A stretch of 64,000 nucleotides of DNA from Keithomyces neogunnii. Lineage: Eukaryota; Ascomycota; Sordariomycetes; Hypocreales; Clavicipitaceae. The notes under the pieces were generated by a model. It saw only the letters and a program-made list of their open reading frames with translations, was not told where the DNA came from and did no database searches. The position numbers and the translations under genes are program-made. Below are positions 1-14,200 of this stretch, one piece after another (the first letter of the stretch is position 1; the number at the start of each line of letters is the position of its first letter). The stretch is from the NCBI GenBank assembly GCA_020975405.1, contig JAIOWQ010000005.1, positions 1,116,001-1,180,000 on the forward strand. The letters are read 5' to 3'.

Positions 1-2130
1 GGCGGGTCCAAAGTGCTATGACTTTTACATACCTGCCGTGCCACAGGAAAGCGCCAAATCTTGCACAGAGCCAGTGACTGTATACACTGACCGCAGGAAG
101 CAGATGGAGAGTGCGACTTTTTGCCTTCTGCACAGAGTATCTGTCTGCATGGGCGTCTTGCGTCTTGCGTCTTGCGTCTTGCGTCTCGCATACTCCGTAC
201 TCGGTACAGGGCAACAGCCATACTTGTATGACATGACCCTTCTCGGCCACTCTCTCCAACCAACTAACCGCAAGGATGCTCCTGCAAATGTACATAGGCC
301 CACTCGAGGAAGCGGAAGCACAGCCGCAAGGAAAAAGCCAAGTCTTCTGACGTGCCGGACTTGGGGAGCTTGGGCCTTGTCTTGAACCCGCAATCCAGCC
401 CTGTCTGTGACTGGCGTGACGGGAACCCGAATGTCACAAAACGATACAAAAGGGGTGTTGGTAAACGGACCAACCCCTGTCTCGCGACAAGTATGCAAAT
501 GCAGTATTTGGCCAGGCCAGCCCGCGGCCTGTGGTTGAGACTTGAGAGCAGGCAGGGATATCAAGCGCTATTGTGCGCTGTACCGCCCAGGACAAGACTG
601 CACCTGTACTCTGTACAATATGCCTTGTTGGTTTGTCTGAATATCTCCCAATCAATCCTTTCCACCATGCAACTCGAACCAAGAACGTGCAGCGCGTACA
701 CCCTCTCTCTCCAGTGCCCCAGTACTGAGTGCAAAATAGGTTGTTGTTTTCGAAAGTCTCCAAAGTCTCGAGGCGAATGCTTGCTCATTAATCCGACCTT
801 TTTTCTGGCCACCACGGTACCATGTTTGCTGGCCGAGAGATGTGGGCGCTCGTTCCATTTGTTTAGTGCAGGTTCCGTACAGTACGGAGTACTCAAGTTT
901 AGTATTCCGTAGAAAGGTAACAAGAGGTCAAGACGGCCCGGCCGAACCATGTCAACCATGTCAATCCCTCACCCTCCGCCTCCCGTCTTGCATGGCAATG
1001 CCCAAAGCCAACTGGCGCATCTTGCGAGTTTCCAGGCTAATTATACTCCGCAGACAAGACGGGTACTGGGAGACTTGCAGCCACTAACGTTGTACCGAAT
1101 CCTGGAGCCAGTGTTTGTTTGTCCGTGGTTGGTTGCCGCCTTGTAAGGAATGTTTCCGCATCTCCTGTCAAGTACCCCGTAGCCCCCGAGACCCGCGTCG
1201 TCGTCACATTTTCTTTTTGAGTCAGTCGAGGGCAATAAGAGCCTCCGTACTCCGTAAAGTGCTGACTGTTCTCCAGACCAACAACACAGCCGCGTCTCCC
1301 CGTCAGGCATTCCTACAAAATCTCGCCTACAATAAGCCTGGCTCCGTCGCCAGAGACCATTGCCATACAACAGCTGGAATGAACGCCAGCCAGTGTTCAC
1401 TGCCCACCTTGTTGTGTCCTAACTTGTTTGAATCTAGGCTCCCGCTTGGGCTCCCGTTATTTGGCCCCTTCGCACTCGGATTCCCAAGTGCCCTGTTGGT
1501 GAAGGCATGTTTGGACCAGGCCGAGAGACCCGGCCGGTTCGTTGGCTGCTGAGATGCAAGGTCATCGGACCTGTTTCTGCCACCATCTTTGCCCCTTTCC
1601 ATGTGTGTACAAGGACAAGTCTGGGCCAAGCCTGGGCCAAGCCTGGGGACGATGCCATGCCTGTCCCCTTCAGCCCTGGCCACACTTGCGCGCCGGCTTT
1701 GCTCGGGCCCGTGGGGATAGCCAGTTCTTCGGCTTTGGCATAGTGTCTCCAGGCACAGCTCCGCTCCGTTCATCCTTCATTCGACATTTGGCTTCGTTTT
1801 TGAACTTGGCCGCAAGGTTGACATGCCCCCACAAACACAAACACACGCCACACACCCTGAGGCCATTGTCCATACTCCTTTCCCGAGACATCATACCATA
1901 CGTATTCGTAAATCGCCATACTGAAGCTGGCCCAAATCAAAAGTAGAGAAAATAGTTGTTGGTAATAGTTGTTGGTGGAGCGACCAAAACGGAAGCCTAT
2001 CTAATTTACTTGAGCCTGAGGGCAGTCTAACCAAGCTCCCAGCCCAATAGGCCCATAAAAGACATTGCAGCAGCGTCTGCGTCTTGGACCACAGATATCC
2101 TAGATAGTTCCGTTGCTAGAACGCCTGGAG
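1..2130. other. Intergenic region without a supported gene
   Basis: Open frames here (the longest about 186 codons at 352-912) overlap each other on both strands and show no recognisable domain, signal peptide or exon structure. The stretch holds the 7-bp tandem repeat at 154-188, three copies of the dispersed TACGGAGTA motif (about 191, 883 and 1248) and a doubled TGGGCCAAGCC unit near 1622. I see no gene I can defend. Confidence 0.6.
154..188. repeat. 7-bp tandem repeat, five units
   Basis: Four exact CGTCTTG units are followed by a fifth with one change (CGTCTCG). It lies in non-coding DNA at the window edge. It is probably a slippage product with no evident function. Confidence 0.9.
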
Positions 2131-2470
2131 CTAACCCTGTACGTGGCGGCGTCTCCAAAAATACAAACAACTGTTGAGAACCCAAAAAAGAACAGCTTTC
2201 CCCACCAAGATAACACGCCGTGCGTTGTAGATGCGGCTAAAATCAAACTCAGTTGCTGAAAACGCTGCGCAGCAGATTGAACCACCTAATGCACTAAACA
2301 GAATGCGAGCCTCTCCATTGGAATAGACATTAGTTGCCAACTTTGCGACCTTTTCTCTCTCTCCAGCTTCGTGCCATATCATTTGAGCAACTCCGGGGGT
2401 GAATGCCCCTGTGACAAAAGTGCCTAATCCCAATATCCAAACCAGATTTGTTTCCCATTCAACGCCGCAC
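2131..2470 (-). CDS. Possible last exon of an unrecognised membrane protein
   Basis: The minus strand has an open frame of about 112 residues ending in a stop at 2131. It reads like protein rather than noise: a hydrophobic stretch (ILGLGTFVTGAF), a charged linker (HEAGEREK), then two more hydrophobic stretches (LGGSICCAAF and ILVGKAVLFWVLNSCLYF) and a basic tail RRRHVQG. Directly upstream on the minus strand lies a long pyrimidine tract with a TTAAT branch-like site and a CTTGAAG end, a good fungal 3' splice site, so it would be a last exon starting at about 2470. I could not build convincing upstream exons toward 2990 without stops. It may be a decayed gene. I do not recognise the family. 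What is seen is only the frame and the splice signal; membrane location is inferred. Confidence 0.33.
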
Positions 2471-3072
2471 CTTCAAGAGGGGGATGGGGAGGAGGGGATT
2501 AACAAGAAAAAAAAAACAAAAAGGAAACAGCAGCGTCGCTGTTATCAAATCTCCGCTTTCCAAAAACAGCCAGATGAAAATCGCCATATGCTTGAAGCTG
2601 AAAGACTCCTATGCTCACCATGCCCGCCGCCCAATGATCATTGTTTGGTATAGCACGGGCCTTCTATACATGATCGTAAGGAACTAAGAGGCTCCTAGCG
2701 TTTGCTCCTGTCCCGTGCTCCGCGAGTGTGTTCTTCGTTGGCAGGCGCGAAAAGGGGGTTTGAGAGACGTGTAGGCTGCTTGAGCATGGTGGCGGAAGCC
2801 CAGGGCGGCTCCAATGACCCGCCAAACGCGTTCATTTGCATCTACATCGAAATTACTTGCCTCGAATCGCCAACCTTGCGCCCGGCAATCATTGCGTGGA
2901 GCACGGGGCCGTCGAGCAGAGAGGAATTTCCGAAATCAAAGTGCTGTTGTTTTGGTCTTCATGGCACGACTAATTGTGTTGCTCATGTTTCCCTCTTTGG
3001 GCTATCCCAACAGTACTCAAGCGACTGCGTATGCTAATCGTGAAACCCCTGTATCCGTCGCATCTTCTCATG

Positions 3073-5240
3073 TCATTGCATTTGATTTCGGGGAACATTC
3101 TCTACCACTTGCGTGACGACCCGAAGCCCACTTCTGCCGTCACTGGGAACATAATATCCTTGTTGGTGATTGACCGGTGCATGAGAGATGTCTCCGGTTC
3201 GGAATATCGGAGCCCCGCTGGCGTCATACTCGGGTCGTGGCGATCCTTCAAATGTGCCTCCAATGAATTGCTGATTGGTGCTTATGGGTACCGTCTGGCC
3301 CATGAAAGGAGGAGGCTGCTGGGGGTTGCCTTGTGTAGGTGTGTATGCATACATTGACGCTTGCCCAGGGCCTGTCGATCCCGTTTGTTGCCATTGCTGG
3401 GTATATAAATTGCCACTGCCAGGGCTAGCATATTCGCTAAACACCGAGGGGCGCCGACTGCTATCGTGCGGGCTTGTCACCAAGTCCAAGGCCAAAGCGC
3501 CGTTAGGGGCCGCGACGGTTGCTTGATCTGTGACGGTGATGCCGTTACTATCGACAAAGGTATGAGGTTGAGAGGACATGTCTGCAGGTAACATGGCTCC
3601 ATTGAATGAGGTTCCTCGGACCGGCAATTCGCCCATAAAAGGACCATGACGGCCGTGACCACCGTGACCGCCATGCAAGGGCTGGGTAGGGCCAGGGCCT
3701 GTTGTTGGGGTTTGGACCACACAGTGCTGCGGCGCGTTGATTTTGGGCCGTTGCATCTCAAGGTCATCCTCATCCTTGAGGATAACGCCGTCCTCATTGT
3801 CGGAGGCATAGTTCTCGGGAACCTTATCCTCAGCCATCACGTATACTTCGGTAGACCCGTCTGATAGGAGTTAATTTACGACAATCATGATCAACCGCAC
3901 CGGTCTCAAAACCCAAGGATCCATTAATCAACTTACCAATCTCGCCGTTCTTAAACCTCTCTTCTTGCCTGGCCATCTTGAATATTTCACTTAGGTAAGG
4001 TCGCTTCTTGGCGTTTGTGTCATTGTCCATGAAAAATGACGACAGTGCTTCGTAAGTCGTCTCTTCGAGTTTTTTAACATTGAGGCCAAGTTTCTGAATG
4101 TCGTTGTGTTGCTTGCCATTAGGTTCAACGACAAGCCTCAGTATATGAGCCAAAAGGTGGACCCGCTCTATCACGCTGCGTAAGCTTGCCATGGTTTGCT
4201 GGTGAAGGAACAGGCAATAACATACCTCGTTTATATAGATGGTCCGGTTCCTTGTGTCTGACCTTGTCGTCCTTGGTAGGACCCCATGGTTTTGGCCACC
4301 AGTCTGGAGCCTTTTCGTCGCTGCCAGTATATGGATGAGTTGACTGTTTCTTGGGTTCTACAGCCTTGACCCATGCTTTGGCAATCAGCTTACAAGCAGT
4401 TTGCTGACAGTTTTTGAAGCGTTGTTCGTAGAAGTTCCAGACTGCATCGGCATCGCCAACCTTGATGCCCTTTCGTGACGAAACGGTTATGGGCACATCA
4501 TCTTCCTCATTGATTGGGTGACGTGGCCGAGGTCGTTTTCGTCCAGTGCGCGTTGGACCTTCCCAATCGTCAAAGAGAGAGCTGCGGCGTCGATCTGTGG
4601 GTCGCATACGTCCAAAACTGCCATTTTTGCCGAATGAACCATCTTCAAACCCCAATCCATCATCCAAAAGGGGATCAGCGCCTAAAGTTGAGGTGGTGTA
4701 TAGTCAGCACCAGGTCGAGATAATAGAGCACCCTTTCGATTTCACCAGATGCTATCTGTTTTGGACCTTACCAGCGTCAACCCGGGCCATTACTTGCTGA
4801 AATTTGTTCATGTCAAAAAATTGGCGAATCGTAACGTCGTTTAGCTTCTGAGATGGACTGAAAAATGTCATTGATTTGCCATCTTCGCTGATGGCGGCAA
4901 CGAAGTATTGCTTTGCAGCGATGCCACAATGTGAACGAAGAGCCTCGTCAATTTGCTAGAAGGACGCAATTGTCATGTTAGTGGATGCGCGCTGCCCTAG
5001 TTGTATTCCGGCGAATCTCACCATCGGTGGCTGGCGACGGTGCAAGCCATAGGCCTCTTGAAGGGGACCGTCTGCGGGATCGATACTGTAACGATCCTGA
5101 GGGAAGGACTCAGACCGCTGTACCGCGTCACCGACATACCTCTCTTGTGAGAATGAGGCATGTCTGGTTGGTGGAGGAAAGCATTGCTGCTGGAACGATG
5201 GATGTCGAGGGAACTCGTCCCGTGGATATGGTCGAACCAT
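3073..5240 (-). CDS. YDR124W-like helical bundle domain protein (former DUF2841)
   Basis: Five exons join to a 625-residue protein: 5022-5240, 4772-4955, 4226-4681, 3937-4167 and 3073-3860 (minus strand). The introns are GT-AG and keep phase throughout. The core (about residues 75-375) contains the stretch AVWNFYEQRFKNCQQTACK followed by tryptophan-rich WWPKPWGP and then EPDHLYKRERVHLLAHILR. This matches my memory of the fungal family named after yeast YDR124W, an all-helical domain of unknown biochemical role. The acceptor at 4168-4169 was chosen because it restores KRERVHLLAHI. The N-terminus is rich in Pro, Arg and Gln. The last 260 residues are acidic, then Gly, His, Gln and Pro rich, and probably disordered. 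No catalytic residues or targeting signal are evident. Family assignment is fairly secure; function is unknown. Confidence 0.82.
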
Positions 5241-8200
5241 GGCTGGTTCAAGAGACGCGATGAGCAGGATTTTTGAGGCGTAGGCAGAGGCTGAGCCGTG
5301 TGACTTTAAGTCAGCGAGCCGTGCCCGTTAGTGACAGCCCGTCTGTGTAACAAGTCGGAGAGGGGAAGTGAGAATAGCTGGAGCGTCTACATTCGCAGAG
5401 TTAGCGACACGGCGATCAAAGGAATTATAAGACACGTCAGACGATGTTCGCCTTACATATTTGGTACAACGTTGTCGGCGAGCAATTATGGCGGACCGGG
5501 TTGTGAATGGTCGTGTCACGACACGACAAGAACCCAATGCCTTTGGGGGAATAGATGGCAATAGGAAAAAGTCTTGATGGGGCTGGTTTATCGCATTTCG
5601 TGTAAACCTTGGCTTGATAGTCGGGGCACTTCAAATCTTTGTATTCTGAGATGGCGGATCGGGTGTGCTCAATGCATGTAGTGTAACATGGACAAGCACT
5701 GGCTTAGGGTTCCAGACAAACCCGCGATCTCCAAATATGAATGGCTCGTTTTCCCGGGGACCAGCTAAAATGAAGACTAGTCTGAGAATTACTGGTTCGA
5801 GGTTACTCAGTCGTCTTGAAACCACAAGGCGTCCTTGGTCGCCCAACAATCTCCCAACACCAAAGGTGCAGGGACGTAATGAAGATGATTTAAGGCGCCG
5901 TGGCGTAAACAAATTTCGACCTCAAGTCAAGACGCGTCTGCGTCTCTGGTTTGATTTAGATCAGAACGCAAGTAATGACTGCAACGAGTAGTGTTCCAGA
6001 TGTCGTTCAAGGTGTATAACGAGAGCCGTAATCGTACGACAATGGTCTGCGTGGTGTGCAACGGTAGCTGTAAACAATGACAACGAGAAGCAGTCAGTGA
6101 GCGTGCTGATCTGCAGACCGAGGTTCACGATAATGATGCAGTCACTATCACAGCAAGCAAGCTGAGGCTATACGTGGCGCAGATCAGATCGCGAGGCACT
6201 TGGGAGATTGGTGAGAAGGCTCCACGGCCAAATCTCCTTGTTACGCCGTCTGAGGATCAAATTGTTGTATACGGACCAACAACGAGCCAGTATCGATTAT
6301 TGAATTTGCGGACCAGGTGAGCAGAGGCGCGTATTTCCCCAGAAGGGACGAAGTGAGATAGATGGAGAGTGGGAGAGGAAAGAAAATCGAGCAAAGTATG
6401 GGGTGAAATGGCTGATAATGAGATGGGTGGCAGAAAGGTGGGTTTAGCACCAGAGAGCCGGTATTCGCAAGGGTTGGTCCTGGCTGGGGGAGTGTCGGGA
6501 ATGAACGGTGATAGACCACGCCCCCCCCCGCACGGGACTCAGGCAGAATGTCTCTCTCCCAGAGCTCCCACTCGTGGAAGACACCCCCGGCAGCTTAGAC
6601 CACAAACCGCTGTTGAAAGCCAGCTACAGACAGCTCGGCCCAGGGACCTTGTTGTAGTAGGAGGAGGTGGTGGCCAGTGGATAGACAATCCAGAGCCTTG
6701 AATCTGGCAACATCGCCCTAAGTTGGAAATGACCAATGAAGTAAGGAATGGGCAAAGCGAGTGAGCGTGATTTCAAGTCATTGCCAGGTGCCAAGCACGT
6801 CGGTAATATGGAAGACGCCTGTCGATGGATCGTGGAGCGTCGCCGAGAACACCTTGTCCGAACGACTGGAACTTACATTGTACATGTTGATGTTGCGAAC
6901 TCACAACAACTATCGTATACCGAGGGAGAACAGAGGAGGGAGGGGATCAAAGCCAGTAACAGCACTTACTGACCCAGTGAGAGGGTAGAGGGAGAGAGTG
7001 TGTGTGTGGCACCCTTGGGTTGCTATCATAGCCAAGACCAATAACGTGGTATGATGGGTGCCAGGATTACCACAGCAGCAAATCCCTGCTGTCTGCTGGT
7101 CCTGGCTGGCTGGCGCACTTGCACTTGGTATTAGAGCGGGCGAAGAACGACGACATGGAGGGTGTGGCAGCGCCCTGGCAGCTGTCCAGACGCGGTACAA
7201 TACATCAGAAGGGTGACTTTCGATCATTATGCTCCAGCTCTTGAAGCAGGCACCATGTACCGGCTGACATGGCACACTCGGGCCAAGCCATGATTGATCA
7301 GGGCTCCATCCACAGACGAGAAACCAGGAGTGAATGCTGAATGGCGCGAGCTAGACCAGCCTCCAGTACGGAGTACCAACGGCACCTGAACGGCATCACA
7401 CCGAATCGCACCGCGCGCCGCACCGCACCGTAGCGCCATGGTAGGTAGGTTGGTGGGAGGCGTGCTATGGTTCCCAAGGGTGGTGTGTGGTGTCTGGTGG
7501 TGTGGGAGGACCCAGTCGCAAGCCAATTTTGGGGTAGGAGGACGAAGCATGCCGTTGGAGCCCTGTCAACAACCCTGGCCATCTTGACTCTCAGGACTAG
7601 GGGGAGTTGGCGGAGAGAGGGGCCCGAAGGTAAGACAAGCAGCTCGGGAGATCTGTCTTCCCTGGGCATGGCTTGGGCATTCTTTTGATGGCAGTGCTCA
7701 AACCAGTCGGCGAGCTCCTTTTGAAAAACATGCAGAGCTGCAGAGCTCACTCAAATGGCCCACAAGGTAATTTTAATACCCTTTCTCGCCAACGAGTTCA
7801 AGCTTTCATTGCAGCGCCGACAGCCGACAATGAGTAGCGGTGGACATCTCACCCGATAACTTGAGTCAGTCATGGTTGTCGCCCAGCGCGTCGAGTGTGA
7901 ACAAATCAACGAGGATTATCCTTCCTTAGATTCTGTCCAGTCCATTCCTATTTCCAACCAGGTCTAACCCTGGAGAAGAATACCTTTGGCTGCCACAGGT
8001 CGTATGTCGATGTGACGAAACGAAGCCGTTGCGCCGTTGGTCGAGGATAACAGCAAAGGCGATGGATGGGACATCGACCATTGCAGAGAGTTCCGCAAGG
8101 CATCTGAATGACCAAGCAGCCTCTGCACGTTTGGATGCCGCTCATGAGGAGGCGGACAGTATCTTGACGCTGGATTGTGTTTAAAAGGCCAAGGCACACT

Positions 8201-11200
8201 GGCGCTGGCTATCAAGATGGTGATATTGAGGGCCTGCATGTGAATATTCTTGTCAGAGTCGCGCCAAATTTCTGTTGGCTACCAGAAGGAGAGGCTCTAA
8301 TATGCGTATGGCCATTTGGCAAGACAGGCGCCATATCCGGGTACCACGGTATTTGCCCAGGTAACAACACGCCAGACGAGAGGGGGACGATCTTTATACT
8401 GGATATCGCGGGTAACAAACTGGACTGTACAGTAATACTACACAAAATACATTGATGGCGGAGATGGCGAACCCAAGTTTGCCGCGTGAGCCTTGCGTGT
8501 GGAGCTCCTCTAGCCTGGTTAGCGAGCTTCGAGTGTGCAGAAATGATGATGCATGCAAGTGTTCACACTTGCCTGCACATGTTTGAAGACTGCATCTTGC
8601 CAAGTGTGCGTGGTTGAAGAAATCAAGCCTGGCAGGCACCATCTGACGTCCTTGTGTGAACATGACCATCGCTCCTTCCCTCAGTCGTCCCTGCTCCATG
8701 GCCCCGTTCTCCAAGATGGAAAACGGGTATTGATGGATCTCGTGGGAACCTCCTCCACCTTGATTGACTATTAATACATATGATACATACATACATTGAT
8801 TGTCCCATTCGGCACCGCCATGACAATCCAACTGCTTAAGACTACTTGGCATTCACCACGCGCCAGGCTCAAATCACGTTGCATCAGATTCCAATGGAAC
8901 ATGGAACGAGTCAAGAATAATTTATTATGACACTGTGATCTGCCACGATCGAGTTTCAGCGGTTACTATCTGCATGTCACCCTGTCTATGTATGTATGGA
9001 GCACCCTCCCATGTTCTGGTTCTGTTAACGATGTTGCCAAGAAAACACAGAGTAATGCACCTGCAGCAAAATGGCTTGTCCCTCCCTCCATGGTAGTGAT
9101 GCAGCCTGGGACACTCAGCCGGCTTCAAGGCTGGCTTCCCCGCCCAGCCAAAGATGTCGGGTGTGCAAGTTGCGATTTGTTTTGGACAAGGGGGGTTGTC
9201 AAGGGGGTTTCAAGGCCAATTGAGAATTGCAGATGGGTGCTGCTGGTAAAACCCGAAGCCCTTGCCAACACCACCTGTTGGTCACAGCCTCCAGAGTCAA
9301 CAAACAGCCTCGCAACGCCACCAACGCTTCAAGTGTGCCTCTTGCAGCGACTATGTCCACGGGCTGTCCTTTCGACTGGAACAGGCCCACCTGTTCCTAT
9401 TGGGGCTTACCTGTGCCTTCGAAACCGGCAGAGCGCATGCACCCTCAGCGATCGGGAACAAGCCAGGGCCTGTCCGCGGCAGTACAGGGACCAACCCTTT
9501 ATGCAATACTAGTGGCGGACTGTTAGCACCTGCAGCCCGGGTCCAATGATGGGCCGCCCCAGGTGATGCGTTTAGCAAAGGCGCACTAGACAAAGTTGCA
9601 AACAAGAAGTAAAAAGAGGCAATCCCGAAGCCCAAGAAAAAGCAATCCACCTCGAAGAGGTGTGTCAATAATCCGCCATTCTCAACGCATATATCCATAT
9701 ATACTCACAACTACAAACTAGGGATTTATAGCCATCGACAACCTAGTGTTTGAGACATGATTGGAGTTTCACGCACTATTGCCATGGTGTTCCTCCAATG
9801 CGAAACCATGGATGGGAGTGGGAGCCATTTGGAGTCTTCCATTCTTCTAGTCATCTCCCATGGCTGAGACATTTTTCGAAGTATGAGGGACCAAGAGCCG
9901 AAATACTAGTCCAGTACGGAGTAGAGTCACTTTGACTTTGTACCGTCTTCTGTATACCTTCTCCGTGCATTCCCAGTCGTGTTGGTTCTATTTGTTCTTC
10001 CACCCTAGCCTGCCCTTTTCTTGTTTTTGTTGCATGGAATCTGGGCTCTCAAGTGCTTCTTTCTACGCGTCAAAGCCCTGGCGCTTTCCCACGATGGGTA
10101 CGCGATATTGGTTGGTTGAGCAGACTTGGAGTTCCTTTTGTTTTATGAATTTCCTTGACTGCATTTTACTCGGGTCTTTCTGTGAAGAGTTATGCAACTG
10201 TTCCCTCGGTGGCACGAGAGGGGCGGCAACGACGCGTGCTGGTAAGGTGAGACACAACCGGCACAGAGTTGATATGCATTGCATGACATGGGGAAATGCC
10301 TTCTTCTCCACCAGTGATCTGGGTCGGCCTGTCCCCTCCCCTGCGGCGGTTGAGCCCCGACAGGGACCGTCAGACTATCCATGACGTGGGACGGGACAGT
10401 TTAATTTACCTAGGTACTAAACAAGAAGGCTCCTGGCCCAAGGAATCTCCTGCGCACAAACAATCAAGGTACTGTTTAAGCCCGTCTGGATTAGACTCGC
10501 ATGTTATTATTCCATAGAACCGTGCCGATTTCTACAAGGCCATTAACATGGCGCCTAACGATACATCCAGATACAGGTACGCACTCATTGTGGTATTATA
10601 AGCCATGCCAAAAGAAGAAAGATGGTCGAAATAAAGAAATGATGCGAACGAAGAAGACGAAAACATGCCGTGCACCCTTCAGACACGCCTCTTTTGTCAG
10701 GTAGGCAACGATCAACGTTTTACAGTGTACGGAGTACGGAGTGCAAGTAAGTAATACATGGCATGCCGTCAGTCTGTGGTGCAAGCTCGGCTGGAGTAAG
10801 GAGGGCCACTTGTCCTTAAATGGGCATTGGTACGTGCCCTGCAATCAGAGGAATCCCGCCACCAAGATGGACTGTAATGTACTTATATTGTCAGGAGCAC
10901 AAACCCTCAGGCTCTTGCCGGGCGGGCGGTGAACTCAACTGGGCGAATGACTGAAAGCTCGAGTATGACGAACTGGTACAGACGACTTGCCACAGATGCT
11001 GGATCCAGGTGAGACGAGACACTTGTTGTGCCTTTGCCCAAGATGGCACATCGAGGCATGCTGTGCCATGAGCGTTACGGGAGACATAATACTTGGCAAC
11101 ACTCTGGAGGGCTCTGCAAGTTGCCATGGTCGCCTCAGACGTCGGGGAGGCCCGGTTGAGCCAGGAACGTGGTGCATCTTTTCTGGACGGCTTACAACAT

Positions 11201-14200
11201 TGTGTCCTTGCAACATGGAGGAGCCGCGGGCAAAGAGCAGCCAGATCAGCCTGACCAGCGCTACGATGAATTGTGGACGTTACATCCCCGCTTAGGCGCA
11301 CTTTAGCGTCAAGTTAGTTTCCCACCTGGCCCGTTGCAAAGCCAGCCAACCTTCTTGGGTCATAGCAGGGGGCAGCACCCAAGCCAGCCTTTTTGGGGAT
11401 GTTTGCACTGCAGTATATTGCACGTCCTGAAGCCAGAGCTTCATGGGGTGGGACGCGGTACGGCTCGGAATGCTAGCTTGGCGGAGCTGGCTTGGTGTCC
11501 CCATTCTATCACCGGAACAACAAGGGCAATGAGCGGTCCAAGTCCGATCCGCATGGTCGGCGACCATTACTGCCCCCTGGACGGACATGGCTCTTCGTCG
11601 GTTGGTCAAAACACGCAATGCAGCCACATTTGGATGAATCGAGTCGGCTGAGGGGCACCAGATCCGGACATGTGTACGTACATACGTAAATGTGTGCATA
11701 GTGCAGGACGGCTTTTGAACTATAATCTTGGACTTGTTCAACGTGTGGAGCGGCGGGTTTAGTCCTGAAGTACTCCAAGACTTTGGGGGGCGGGGCGGGC
11801 AAAGAGAGGCTTGAACCAGTTGCGGCAAGGGTGGTCGTCTGTCAGCATAAAGAGGAACGGGAAGCACAAATCGCCAGAGTGGCGATAACGACATTTCGCA
11901 GAATTTGAGTGCGATTCGGTGGCCTATTGATGAGGCTTCGTTGATGATTGTCCAACAGTCTGCGCCGAAAGAAGCAATTATAGATTTCTCGGGGAAACTG
12001 CACTACTTGGTACAGATGCAAGCCAGACGAGGGCGTGGATGCGCTAATGTATCCCAGGGACTCTCCCATTTCCACACCTCCACCGAGACCCTCGGAGCCA
12101 AGTAGCCAACGGAGCTCAATACGCCACCAGTGTCATCAGCCAGCACATGGGCCCGAGTACTTTTGTCAAGGCCAGTTTTCCTGGCGTGTGTATCTGGGCA
12201 GTCGTGCCTGAACTTGCAAGTATGTAGTGGGTATTACTCCGTGGCAACTCGCCGCCAGACGGTGGGCGGGTAGATCGTCGCGCCACAACTTGGCTAACCA
12301 ACACGTTAATAGTTGTTCAACCCGCCGTCGTCCTATTGATTGTGCCTTTGTCAGAGGCTTGTCCCAGAAACTCACCCTGTGCGCTGGAGACGCCGCATGG
12401 CACTCATCAACGACCTTGCACGGAGAACAGTGAGTGTGTACTCCGTACTGAGTACGGAATAGAGGGAAACCAGCAACCCGAGAGCCGCAGGCATGTCATT
12501 TGTCGCTCCCCGTCACTTTACTTAATCTTGCGTCAATCGATCTCACTTTTTGCCGATCATTTATTTTCCCGCAGATCATTGTGACAGAGCAACCACTCCA
12601 GCCAGCATTGTTCAAAATTGAAAAGCTTCTCTCTTTTACGGGCAAGGCGAATGAGTTGCAATATCCATTTCTTTATTTCCTTTATTTTCCCTCTCTTTTC
12701 AACATCTCGCGGAGAACTGTCTGGTACAGCGCAAATGAAAATTCTCCATGGGAAATTGGCAAATTGATCCTCATGAGCCACGTTTCAACATTGACATGAT
12801 TCTTATCACCATACTTGCGCCTAAAGCTATTCCACTGACTAGATCTGTCTCTGTATGCTACAGATGGCTTCCCAAACAATCTTGTTGATAACACAACCTG
12901 CTACCTTGTTTCGACTTGTGTCCACGCTCGGCATCCCAGTCAGTGCTTGCCAGAATTCCCCATACTACTGCCAACAGGACTGATGCTGAAAAGTTGCTTG
13001 ACACAGTCAGACGGCGAGCGTAGGACCTTGATGATGAGGGGTGAGAGGAGACGCTTACTCATTTGAGCTAAATTGCTAGGCGTCCGACTTTGACAGATTA
13101 CGTTACTTCATTCGCTTATTGGGACGACAAGAAATCCTTACCGAAGACGGTGAGTGTTTTGCGCTTGGCATTATTCCTATGCCAAGCGGCCTGTCATTTA
13201 ACTAGACCTGAATCATGGCTATGATGCGACGTGTTCTGGCCTCCACACTGTAAAGGGCAACATCACACCTTGGCTTGCCCCTTGAATACTTCATCGAGCT
13301 CAGGCCAAGGCGGCCATGCCGGTATCAGCAGGCGGACAAGACTATGCGACTGCAATTTGATAATGCGGCCCATGTCTTAACATGCCAGTATGTATTCCAG
13401 AAATCCAAAAACATTCACCACGAGCGAATGAGTCAATATCACACCACGTCAACTGCGAAAGCCAGCGAGAAGGGTTTACAGGCCGCAAGTCAACAAGTGT
13501 GCACGCATCAAGAGGTCTTTGTCTGTGAGTTCTTCCTCAAGTACATTATATGGGCTCGTGGAGCCCCAGCGCAACCTTGTTTCTGACGATATCCGGGCGA
13601 GCGTTGCACCACCTGTCTGTCTTCCCAACATGGTCAGCAGGGCGCCTTTGCATTGTGCAAGGTCGCAGGGTCCTCGGGTGGCCCCGACGCGCGGACCTGT
13701 TCTTTTCCAGTACGATTTCGTTGGGCGGACTGATTCCGCATGCCCTGTACTGTTACAGCCGTGACAAGCCGCCGCAAGCTCAAGACGCAGCGTTGATTTT
13801 TGTGACGGGTTTCACTGTTGGCAGCGCGTGGTCGTGGAGCCTCATCCCTGGGCATGGACGTTTGGAAGCGCTTGAAGGAAGGTTCCAGGAATTTTAGGGC
13901 CAGTGGCCAGGCTGCCCTGTTCAAGAAACAGATGTGCAAGAATAAGCATGAAAAATACATGGACGAAAACTCGGAGATGGGAGGCTCCCGTCATAGGGGG
14001 CGCGGCCAGACCAGGCATAACGATGCTCAGACATACATGCTGTATGTATCTGTCTATCAAGCGCCACGAGCAAGGGGAAGACGCGTCCCGTGCCCGAGGT
14101 GTGCTCTTGTCGATACGCAGATTCCTTGCATCCCGGCGTCAAAGCCCGTAGTTACTTTGGGCAGTACGGGAGTCTGCCTGCCGGCTGAAGAAAAGCCTCT

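Noticed and set aside
352..912. Plus-strand frame of 186 codons near the window start
   Set aside because: It overlaps equally long minus-strand frames and has no protein-like features.
11292..11894. Minus-strand frame of 200 codons with an ATG
   Set aside because: No domain, patchy composition and overlapping frames on the other strand; nothing links it to further exons.
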